Of a stretch of DNA of 33,662 nucleotides, positions 1-6,991 are shown in pieces. Source of the stretch: an uncultured Celeribacter sp. (lineage in GTDB: Bacteria > Pseudomonadota > Alphaproteobacteria > Rhodobacterales > Rhodobacteraceae); the NCBI GenBank assembly GCA_938008015.1, contig CALLMA010000115.1, positions 1-33,662 on the forward strand. The letters are read 5' to 3'. Position 1 is the stretch's first letter, and each line of letters opens with the position of its first letter. The notes under the pieces were generated by a model. It worked only from the letters and a program-made list of their open reading frames with translations. It was not told the origin of the DNA and did not search any database. The position numbers and the translations under genes are program-made.

Positions 1-288
1 ATTACACCGCATGAACTTACAATATTATTTGATGAACCTTTACAAAACCGAACTATTCGAGAAGACCCTGCAAAATTAGAACTTATAAAATACTCTTGGT
101 ATTTAATTGAGGCAGATATTCCACTAACTCGTTTCTTTGAACGTCTTAGTGAAGATCACCAATATACATTCGCCAAACACTTAAATTCCACACAACACAA
201 CGGTGATACCTATCGGAACAGTTACAAGAACTTGCCTAGAGATATATATCTTAAATATCTTAACCCTCTTGAGATAAGGAGCAGTTGA
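1..288 (+). CDS. 3' end of an unrecognised AT-rich gene (partial)
   Basis: Frame 1 is open from the first base of the window for 95 codons to a TGA at 286-288, so this is the C-terminal part of a gene that starts outside the window. The visible peptide is polar and mostly helical in character, with stretches such as LIKYSWYLIEADIPLTRFFE and DIYLKYLNPLEIRSS at its end. I recognise no motif and assign no function. The codons are visibly more AT-rich than those of icd next door, which fits a recently acquired or accessory gene, but this is inference. A 95-codon open frame in AT-rich DNA is unlikely by chance, yet a decayed gene remnant cannot be excluded. About 140 bases separate it from icd, which has its own leader. 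Confidence 0.6.
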   Translation: MTPHELTILFDEPLQNRTIREDPAKLELIKYSWYLIEADIPLTRFFERLSEDHQYTFAKHLNSTQHNGDTYRNSYKNLPRDIYLKYLNPLEIRSS

Positions 289-310
289 GGCAAGCAACAC
301 AACAGCGCAA

Positions 311-330
311 ATGTATACAACGGTACACAT
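311..330. promoter_or_regulatory. Imperfect inverted repeat upstream of icd (possible operator)
   Basis: ATGTATAC at 311-318 and GTACACAT at 323-330 form an inverted repeat with one mismatch and a 4-base spacer. It directly abuts the candidate -35 hexamer of icd. The shape resembles operators of dimeric repressors such as the GntR family, but no regulator is identified. Confidence 0.3.
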
Positions 331-358
331 TGACTTTTGGCGACGCATAGACTACCGC
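330..358 (+). promoter_or_regulatory. Candidate promoter for icd
   Basis: TTGACT at 330-335 is followed, after a 17-base spacer, by TACCGC at 353-358. The -35 is good and the -10 is weak. It lies about 75 bases upstream of the icd start codon, with a small inverted repeat CTTAAA/TTTAAG (358-375) over the likely start of transcription. Confidence 0.3.
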
Positions 359-431
359 TTAAAGGATAATTTAAGAGCCTATGCTTATAGGCCATTTAAC
401 TCGATTAAATTTTGCGAATGCGGAGAAATTC

Positions 432-2618
432 ATGAGCCAGCAAACACCTGATATCATTTATACAATTGTTGATGAAGCCCCTGAGCTTGCACGCGGCTCT
501 CTTTTGCCAATCATCGAAAGCTTCTCTGAAGCCGCCGGTATCAAAGTTGCCACAAAAGATATTTCACTTGCGGGCCGCATTCTTGCCCTCTTCCCTGATC
601 TTCTCACTGATGAGCAGCGCATCAGCGATGATTTGGCCGAGCTTGGGCGCTTAGTCAAAACACCAGATGCGAATGTGATCAAACTGCCGAATATTTCTGC
701 TTCCGTGCCACAGCTCCAAGAAGCCATCGCGGAATTGCAATCACAAGGCTACCCGATCCCAGACTATCCAAGAGATCCGCAAAGCGACGCCGAAAAAGCC
801 GTACGCGCTAAATATGATACGGTAAAGGGCTCAGCCGTGAACCCTGTATTGCGCGAAGGCAACTCCGATCGCCGCTCTGCGAAGGCGGTCAAAGAATATG
901 CGAAAGCCAATCCGCACCGCATGGGCGATTGGAGCAAAGAATGTAAAACAACCGTTGCGTCAATGTCTGGCAATGATTTCTTCGCTAATGAAAAATCCGC
1001 AACGATCACAGCTGCACAAGCCGGGGGTGCGCGCATCGTTTTCATAAGCAAAGACGGCACTGAAACAGTGCTTAAAGATGGGCTTTCATATGAAGAAGGT
1101 ACAATCGTCGATGCGACATTCATGTCTACGAAAGCCCTGCGCGCCTATATCAGAGCAGAAATTGCTTCTACGCCAGATGATGTGCTTTTCTCGGTTCACC
1201 TCAAAGCGACCATGATGAAAGTCTCCGATCCTATTCTCTTTGGTCACTTTGTGGCAATCTTCATCGAGGATTTCTTGGCAAAACATGGCGATAAGATCGA
1301 TTACAATCCAAATTCAGGGATCGGTACGCTGGAGAAACTCATTGCTGGCAATACAGAAATGGAAGCGGATCTAAAAGCGGCCCTTGCTGGCAAACCTGCC
1401 CTTTATATGGTCGATAGTGATCGCGGCGTCACGAATTTGCACGTCTCATCGGATGTGATCATTGATGCGTCCATGCCTGCAGTTATTCGCGCCGGCGGCA
1501 CGGGCTGGGGCCCAGATGGCAAACCTGCCCCAACAAAATGCTGCATCCCAGATAACTGCTATGCAGGTGTTTATAGCGAAACAATTGATTTCTTCAAAGA
1601 AAACGGCAAGCTTGATGTCACAACTTGCGGCTCCGTTTCCAATGTTGGCCTGATGGCGCAAAAAGCAGAAGAATACGGCTCACACCCAACCACATTCGAA
1701 GCCGCCGAAGATGGCACAATCGCGCTTGTCTTAGAAAATGGCGGCGTATTGCATAGCCATGATGTTGAAAAAGGTGATATCTGGCGTTCTTGTTCTGCAA
1801 AAAAAGCTCCGATTTTGGACTGGATCAAAACAGGCATTGAGCGCTTTGATGTGGAAGGCACGGCAGCGTTTTGGCTTGATAGCGCCCGCGCGCATGATGC
1901 TGAATTGATCAAATATGTCACCCCTGCCCTTGAAAAAGCTGGGAAAAATATTCCAATTCTTGCACCATCACAAGCAACACGTTTCACTTGGGAAGAAATG
2001 ACCAAAGGCAAAAACGTTGTAACGATAACGGGCAATGTTCTACGCGATTATCTAACAGATCTTTTCCCAATCTTAGAGTTGGGAACATCTGCAAAAATGC
2101 TTTCGATTGTAAAACTTATGAATGGCGGCGGCTTGTTTGAAACAGGTGCTGGCGGTTCTGCGCCAAAGCATGTGACGCAGGTTCAAGAAGAAAATCACCT
2201 GCGTTGGGATTCTCTCGGAGAATTCTGCGCCTTGGGTGAAAGCTATAATTTCTTGGCCAGCAAATCGCGCCCAAAAGCTGCTGTGCTTGGGGCTGCTGTT
2301 GAAGACGCAACGCAAAAACTCTTGCTTGAAGGCCACTCTCCACAGGGCCGCGTTGGCCAAAATGACACACGCACATCACACTTCTGGTTTGCACGTTACT
2401 GGGCAGAAGCTTTGGCGGCACAAAATGATGATGCAGAACTCAAAGCCCATTTCGCACCAATCGCTCAAAATTTGGCGGATAACACAGCCCTCATTTTAGA
2501 AGAATTCGCAGCAGCAGAAGGTGAACCCGCTGATCTTGGCGGCTACTATAAAGCCGACCTCGCAAAATACACATCCATCATGCGCCCATCGGCAACATTG
2601 AATGAGATCATAGGCTAA
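432..2618 (+). CDS. icd: Monomeric NADP-dependent isocitrate dehydrogenase
   Basis: Predicted to oxidise isocitrate to 2-oxoglutarate and CO2 with NADP in the citric acid cycle, in the cytoplasm. The 728-residue product has the length and full-length pattern of the monomeric IDH family (about 740 residues, as in Azotobacter), unrelated in fold to the dimeric Icd of E. coli. Family blocks seen include IIYTIVDEAPELA at the N-terminus, VLREGNSDRRSAK, HLKATMMKVSDPI, DSDRGVTNLHV, CYAGVY, GNVLRDYLTDLFP, GGGLFETGAGGSAPKHV and MRPSATLNEI at the C-terminus. An ATG 51 bases upstream is in frame, but I chose 432 because the family begins at this point and GGAGA sits 5 bases before it. It appears to be a single-gene unit ending in a strong terminator. 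Confidence 0.96.
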   Translation: MSQQTPDIIYTIVDEAPELARGSLLPIIESFSEAAGIKVATKDISLAGRILALFPDLLTDEQRISDDLAELGRLVKTPDANVIKLPNISASVPQLQEAIAELQSQGYPIPDYPRDPQSDAEKAVRAKYDTVKGSAVNPVLREGNSDRRSAKAVKEYAKANPHRMGDWSKECKTTVASMSGNDFFANEKSATITAAQAGGARIVFISKDGTETVLKDGLSYEEGTIVDATFMSTKALRAYIRAEIASTPDDVLFSVHLKATMMKVSDPILFGHFVAIFIEDFLAKHGDKIDYNPNSGIGTLEKLIAGNTEMEADLKAALAGKPALYMVDSDRGVTNLHVSSDVIIDASMPAVIRAGGTGWGPDGKPAPTKCCIPDNCYAGVYSETIDFFKENGKLDVTTCGSVSNVGLMAQKAEEYGSHPTTFEAAEDGTIALVLENGGVLHSHDVEKGDIWRSCSAKKAPILDWIKTGIERFDVEGTAAFWLDSARAHDAELIKYVTPALEKAGKNIPILAPSQATRFTWEEMTKGKNVVTITGNVLRDYLTDLFPILELGTSAKMLSIVKLMNGGGLFETGAGGSAPKHVTQVQEENHLRWDSLGEFCALGESYNFLASKSRPKAAVLGAAVEDATQKLLLEGHSPQGRVGQNDTRTSHFWFARYWAEALAAQNDDAELKAHFAPIAQNLADNTALILEEFAAAEGEPADLGGYYKADLAKYTSIMRPSATLNEIIG

Positions 2619-2642
2619 GAAGACAGACACTTTAAAATTTTA

Positions 2643-2667
2643 AAACCCGCCAAGTTTTGGCGGGTTT
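2643..2667. terminator. Two-way terminator between icd and glmM
   Basis: A perfect 11-bp stem (AAACCCGCCAA, 3-base loop, TTGGCGGGTTT) runs straight into a T tract on the plus strand and into TTTTAAAATTTT on the minus strand. It ends icd transcription on the plus strand. It probably also ends glmM, whose stop codon is about 40 bases away on the other side. Confidence 0.92.
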
Positions 2668-2707
2668 TTTATTTACAATATCAGATAATGACCAGAAATT
2701 GATAAAA

Positions 2708-4057
2708 TTACCTTGTTGCTTTTTCAACTGCTTCGACAACTTGGTCTACGCTTTGATTCAAGATATTTTCATCGAGGCTTTCCGCCATCACGCGGATTAA
2801 AGGCTCTGTGCCAGATTTTCTGATCAAAAGGCGCCCATTGCCCTGCAGTTTCTTTTCTGCTTCCTCAATCGCCTTCTTAACGCCGGCATCTTCTAGTGGT
2901 TTTTGCCCAGAGCCATAACGCACATTTTTGAGAAGTTGAGGGACAGGTTCAAAAACATTTGCAATTTCAGAAGCTTTTTTACCCGTTTCAATCATCGCGG
3001 CAATGAATTGCAGCCCTGCTAAAAGCCCATCACCTGTCGTTGAGTAATCGCTCATCACAATATGGCCGGATTGTTCGCCACCAAGATTAAAACCGCCTTC
3101 ACGCATTCGTCCAACGACATAGCGATCGCCAACGGCGGTTCTCTCAAGTCCAATCCCCTGCTCGCCTAGAAAACGCTCAAGCCCCAAGTTCGACATGACA
3201 GTCGCCACTAAAGCGCCACCTTTCAACTTTCCAGATTGCGCCCATCGCGAAGCTAAAAGGCCCATCAACTGATCCCCATCAGCGATATGCCCTTTTTCAT
3301 CAATGATCATCACACGGTCCGCATCTCCATCCAGGCAAATCCCGAGATCCGCGCCATTTTCAACGACGCTCGCAGCCGCTGCCTCTGGTGCGGTGGAGCC
3401 ACATTTCTCATTGATATTCGTTCCATCAGGTGAGACGCCAATCGCAATCACCTCAGCCCCTAATTCCCAAAGCACTTCAGGCGCTGTGCGGTAGGCTGCC
3501 CCATTGGCGCAATCTACGACGATCTTCAAACCCGCCAAAGACATATCGCGCGGCAGAGAGCTTTTAACGCGCTCATTATAACGAAACCGCCCATCATACA
3601 CATGATGCGCCCGCCCAATATTGTGGGCTTTGGCTGGTTCAACGCCTTCAATCATGAGGCGTTCAATCTCAAGTTCAGCTTCATCAGAAAGTTTAAAACC
3701 ATCAGGGCCGAAAAATTTGATACCGTTATCTTCCGCCGGATTGTGAGACGCGGAAATCATAACACCCACATCCGCGCGCATGGTACGTGTGAGCATTCCA
3801 ACAGCTGGCGTTGGCACTGGTGAGAGAAGGAGGACATTCATGCCCGTCGATGTGAAACCGGCGGTCAGGGCGTTTTCAAACATATAACCAGAAAGGCGCG
3901 TATCTTTTCCGATCACCACACGGTGCTCAGAACTTGCCGAGGGACGCCTAAAATAGCGCCCTGCAGCGGCCCCTAAGCGCATCACCATTTCTGCTGTCAT
4001 AGGCGCAGTATTTGCTTTGCCGCGCACACCATCGGTGCCAAAAAATTTACGAGACAT
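2708..4057 (-). CDS. glmM: Phosphoglucosamine mutase
   Basis: Converts glucosamine-6-phosphate to glucosamine-1-phosphate, the step before GlmU in making UDP-GlcNAc for peptidoglycan and lipopolysaccharide. The 449-residue length is typical. The N-terminus [13 protein letters not shown] is characteristic. The active-site phosphoserine loop ISASHNP has its catalytic serine at about residue 104, the magnesium loop DGDADR is at 243-248, the sugar-binding loop GGEQSGH follows, and the C-terminal phosphate-binding loop is RKSGTEP. The start has AGGAG six bases upstream. It lies downstream of folP in the same direction with a 115-base gap that carries its own candidate promoter, so it is probably at least partly independent of the folate genes. 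Confidence 0.96.
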   Translation of the reverse strand: MSRKFFGTDGVRGKANTAPMTAEMVMRLGAAAGRYFRRPSASSEHRVVIGKDTRLSGYMFENALTAGFTSTGMNVLLLSPVPTPAVGMLTRTMRADVGVMISASHNPAEDNGIKFFGPDGFKLSDEAELEIERLMIEGVEPAKAHNIGRAHHVYDGRFRYNERVKSSLPRDMSLAGLKIVVDCANGAAYRTAPEVLWELGAEVIAIGVSPDGTNINEKCGSTAPEAAAASVVENGADLGICLDGDADRVMIIDEKGHIADGDQLMGLLASRWAQSGKLKGGALVATVMSNLGLERFLGEQGIGLERTAVGDRYVVGRMREGGFNLGGEQSGHIVMSDYSTTGDGLLAGLQFIAAMIETGKKASEIANVFEPVPQLLKNVRYGSGQKPLEDAGVKKAIEEAEKKLQGNGRLLIRKSGTEPLIRVMAESLDENILNQSVDQVVEAVEKATR

Positions 4058-4093
4058 GACTTTCTCCTGCTGCCTATTTTATTCGTTTTTCAA

Positions 4094-4123
4094 TTTATAA
4101 CCAAAATTTACACATAATTGCAA
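4094..4123 (-). promoter_or_regulatory. Candidate glmM promoter
   Basis: Read on the minus strand, TTGCAA (4123-4118) and TATAAA (4099-4094) are separated by 18 bases, in the AT-rich gap between folP and glmM. Transcription would start about 30 bases before the glmM ATG. Confidence 0.4.
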
Positions 4124-4172
4124 AACTCTATATTCAAGAGCCGCAAATACTGCAAATTATCGCTCGATTTTA

Positions 4173-5180
4173 TTATTTAAGCGCCATTGCAACATCAATG
4201 GCTTGCTTTGTGTCAGAAACATCATGCACCCGAAATATTTGCACCCCTTGCCTTATAGCCTCAACAACAAGAGACAAAGAGCCCGGGAGCCTTTTTTGAG
4301 CCTCTTGCTGGCCTGTGATGTGACCAATCAGTGACTTTCGTGAAACCCCCAGCAAGATTGGGCACCCTAATGTGTGAAAGAGAGAGATGCGCCGCAAGAT
4401 ATTCAAGTTGTGTTCTAATGTTTTACCAAATCCAATGCCGGGATCAATGCAGATATTACCGCGCTTTATGCCTGCCCTTTCTGCAGTTAAAATTCTCTCT
4501 TCCAAAAAGTCATAAACGTCGAAAAGGGCTTCTTCATAATGAGGATTATTTTGCATATTTTCAGGATCGCCCTGTGCATGCATCAAGCAGACCGAGGCTT
4601 GCGCCTGCGCTGCAACATCGGCCATTCTTTGATCATGGGTAAATGCATACACATCGTTGATAATAGATGCCCCAGCCTCGAGCGCCGCCTGAGCAACGGA
4701 TGATTTGCGTGTATCGATTGAAATCGGGATCTCAAGATGTTGCGAAAGCTGCGCAATAATGGGGCGCGTGCGTTCCATTTCTTCATGCGCTTGAACATAT
4801 TGCGCACCAGGGCGTGTACTTTCGCCACCAATATCGAGGATTGCAGCCCCCTCGCGCTCCATTTTTTGGGCTTGTTCAAGGGCTGTATCGGCTTGAGAAA
4901 ACTGACCGCCATCAGAAAAACTATCCGGCGTTACGTTTAAGATGCCCATGATGCTTGGCTCTTGCATAGAAATGCCTGAGAATTTTGTTCTGCCATCCAC
5001 AAGACCCCGCAAAACATCTTTCGGGACATCTAAAGCGGGCATCCTGCGCGGCGCCTTGCCGCGCTGCAATACTTCTACTTCGTCAAACCAGCACCAACCT
5101 GCCGCCAGATCAAGCGCAGCTTGTGAGCGCGTTGGTTCACACTGAGGAATTGGGCGATAATAGAGCTTATTTGAGGCCAT
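4173..5180 (-). CDS. folP: Dihydropteroate synthase with N-terminal extension
   Basis: Joins p-aminobenzoate to 6-hydroxymethyl-dihydropterin pyrophosphate to give dihydropteroate in folate synthesis; this is the sulfonamide target. The core begins at MGILNVTPDSFSDGG and carries GAAILDIGGESTRPG, ISIDTRKSSVAQAALEAGA, INDV, CLMHAQGDP, IDPGIGFGKTLEHNL and ILLGVSRKS, covering the pterin and phosphate sites. About 75 residues precede the core (E. coli FolP has about 17), including GWCWFDEVEVLQRGKAPRR. I infer this is a lineage-specific extension. The frame is open further upstream inside folB, but the ATG at 5180 has GGAG seven bases before it and overlaps the folB stop by 14 bases, which points to translational coupling. 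Confidence 0.94.
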   Translation of the reverse strand: MASNKLYYRPIPQCEPTRSQAALDLAAGWCWFDEVEVLQRGKAPRRMPALDVPKDVLRGLVDGRTKFSGISMQEPSIMGILNVTPDSFSDGGQFSQADTALEQAQKMEREGAAILDIGGESTRPGAQYVQAHEEMERTRPIIAQLSQHLEIPISIDTRKSSVAQAALEAGASIINDVYAFTHDQRMADVAAQAQASVCLMHAQGDPENMQNNPHYEEALFDVYDFLEERILTAERAGIKRGNICIDPGIGFGKTLEHNLNILRRISLFHTLGCPILLGVSRKSLIGHITGQQEAQKRLPGSLSLVVEAIRQGVQIFRVHDVSDTKQAIDVAMALK

Positions 5181-6087
5181 TGAGCTGCTCCAGTTTGGCA
5201 ATATCCTCGAGATCAAAATCTGCGTTTTGACCACCAATCCGCACCATGCGTTCCACTCGCAATTCCCGGCAGAGCCAATCAGCCCAATCTTTAGATGTTG
5301 GCCCCACTTCACTCACCGCATCCAAAATCATTTTTGAAGGGGCCCAAAAAGATTTTAAGCCTTGCTTGAAAGCCCAATCAATTTCTGTTCGCGTTCCACG
5401 CACATCTATATCGCTGCATTGAGCGCAAAGCATCCACGATTTTTGGTCTGCCGACAAAAGCTCAATTCTATTTTGTATGTAACGATCCGAAACACATGCA
5501 GGTCTTTGCGTAAGTTCTAAAACCAAAAGGACAGGAGGCACAACGCCCTTGAGTGCGTCAAAGAAATCAGCAATTTTATCAGAGTTTTGCACATCCTCAC
5601 CAAGATATAGGACCAATGGCGCAGAATGTGCAGAAGGCGCAGCTGTCTTCCCCTTTTCCTCAATTTGGAAATCTAAAACAGTGCGCACGATTTCAACACC
5701 GAGCCGCCCGCCACCGCGATCAAGCTTTTCAATGCGCAAAAAAATCCGATCCACTTGCGGCTCTTGCAAAATGCGAGCTGCAATGCGCTCTGCGAGGGTT
5801 TCCAGAAGATTCAGCCGCTCATATTCCAACTCAGCCGTGATGGCATCGGTAAGTTGATCATAGGATAATATCTTATCAACATCATCCTCAATGCATTCCG
5901 TAGATTTCTTAAGCTCTACGACGATATTGAAAGACAACCTCTGTTTGATACCACGTTCGACTTCAAAAGCACCAATTTCCACTTCGACGATATGATCGCG
6001 CAGGGATAAGCGATCGGCAAGGGCTTGCGGGCATGAGGCCAATGAGCGCGCTTCTGGATGTGCAAAGGCTTGTTGAATTTCTGTCAT
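5167..6087 (-). CDS. folB: Dihydroneopterin aldolase with fused C-terminal domain
   Basis: The N-terminal part (about residues 30-145) matches the FolB/FolX fold: a short lead, then RDHIVEVEIGAFEVERGIKQ with the active-site glutamate region, LSYDQLTDAI, ETLAERIAARIL and FLRIEKLDRG with the expected lysine. Its reaction splits dihydroneopterin to hydroxymethyl-dihydropterin and glycolaldehyde, immediately upstream of FolP in the pathway and in the operon. The protein has 306 residues against about 120 for a classic FolB. The remaining 150 or so residues form a second domain that I do not recognise; it contains LVLYLGED and a hydrophobic strand VVPPVLLVLEL. The ATG at 6087 was chosen because GGAAAG lies seven bases upstream; an in-frame TTG further up is less likely. 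Confidence 0.88.
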   Translation of the reverse strand: MTEIQQAFAHPEARSLASCPQALADRLSLRDHIVEVEIGAFEVERGIKQRLSFNIVVELKKSTECIEDDVDKILSYDQLTDAITAELEYERLNLLETLAERIAARILQEPQVDRIFLRIEKLDRGGGRLGVEIVRTVLDFQIEEKGKTAAPSAHSAPLVLYLGEDVQNSDKIADFFDALKGVVPPVLLVLELTQRPACVSDRYIQNRIELLSADQKSWMLCAQCSDIDVRGTRTEIDWAFKQGLKSFWAPSKMILDAVSEVGPTSKDWADWLCRELRVERMVRIGGQNADFDLEDIAKLEQLNGLK

Positions 6088-6100
6088 ATTCAATCTTTCC

Positions 6101-6134
6101 AAGAAAAATGAGCCACCTATATTAAGTGGCTCAT
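6101..6134 (-). terminator. Terminator or attenuator between the SleB-type gene and folB
   Basis: On the minus strand a 9-bp perfect stem (ATGAGCCAC / GTGGCTCAT, 9-base loop) is followed by TTTTTCTT. It would end the cell wall hydrolase transcript, but its T tract touches the folB ribosome binding site (CTTTCC on the plus strand at 6095-6100). Any folB transcript starting upstream must read through it. Confidence 0.75.
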
Positions 6135-6198
6135 ACTTGTAGCGACTATGAAGAAAAACGCCAAGACCAGAGTTCGCCCAAGCGTAGAGGTTTTGCCT

Positions 6199-6828
6199 TT
6201 ATGCTTTCGGCATGCGGTAGAAATAATGCACACCAATTGAAGCTGTTTTCGGGAAAACACGCGCCCAATTAGGATTTACCGCATTGGTATGATAATGCGT
6301 TGCGCCATGTGTCAACTTACGCGGCGCGCCTGCGAGGATGAGCCGGGCCACTTTGCCGACGCGCAGCCAAGCTTTGCGCTCTGAAATATTTTCCGCGATC
6401 CCATCACATGTATAGCTAAATTGGCACTGGTATTTTTTGCCTGTACCTTGATTAACCACGCCACAGACTGTGTTTGGGAAACGTCTCGAATCGCGTCTAT
6501 TCAATATCACTTCAGCAACCGCGAATTGACCTGCGACAGGCTCTCCCCGCGCTTCAAAGTACAAGGCTTCTGCCAAGCAACGCCACTGAGCATTTCCAAC
6601 ATAATTTGGCTGAAGGTCGATATATTCTTTAGAATAAGTGACGATGACCGGCGCCTTTGGTTTGAGGATCGGCTTAAAGGCTGAGAGGCTTTCAACCTCT
6701 ATCTTTTCGACAACAGCTCGACCCAGGCTTGGGTTTTTTGTGACATTTGCGTCTGTATTCGTAGCCAAAAGAGATTGTAGTACCAAAATACTAAGCACGC
6801 TTTTCAACAAGTTACGCGATCCAAACAT
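6199..6828 (-). CDS. SleB/CwlJ-family cell wall hydrolase
   Basis: A 209-residue exported protein. A hydrophobic N-terminal segment (about residues 7-22, SVLSILVLQSLLA) after a basic start looks like a signal peptide. The C-terminal 130 residues match the Hydrolase_2 (SleB/CwlJ) domain: CLAEALYFEARGEP with the predicted catalytic glutamate, AEVILNRRDSRRFPNTVCGVV, CQFSYTCDG and THYHTNAVNPNWAR near the end. In Gram-negative bacteria these enzymes are thought to cut peptidoglycan glycan strands in the periplasm during growth; the exact role here is unknown. AGGGGA lies shortly before the ATG. It follows the PPDK-like gene in the same direction after 163 bases and has its own terminator. Confidence 0.9.
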   Translation of the reverse strand: MFGSRNLLKSVLSILVLQSLLATNTDANVTKNPSLGRAVVEKIEVESLSAFKPILKPKAPVIVTYSKEYIDLQPNYVGNAQWRCLAEALYFEARGEPVAGQFAVAEVILNRRDSRRFPNTVCGVVNQGTGKKYQCQFSYTCDGIAENISERKAWLRVGKVARLILAGAPRKLTHGATHYHTNAVNPNWARVFPKTASIGVHYFYRMPKA

Positions 6829-6991
6829 ATCTGTCCCCTATGATATAGAAATATCTTTTCATGCTCATTTAAATAAATACACTCAATCCGTCTACCTATT
6901 GAATGGGCGGGATATTCTTCTCAGGATAGAAATGGGACGATTGGCCTTCAAATCCAAATAAAAAATTGTCGAGACAGAGGGTTATCAGGTG

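Noticed and set aside
1571-2035. 154-codon open frame antisense to icd
   Set aside because: A shadow of a conserved coding region; no motif and no independent regulatory signals.
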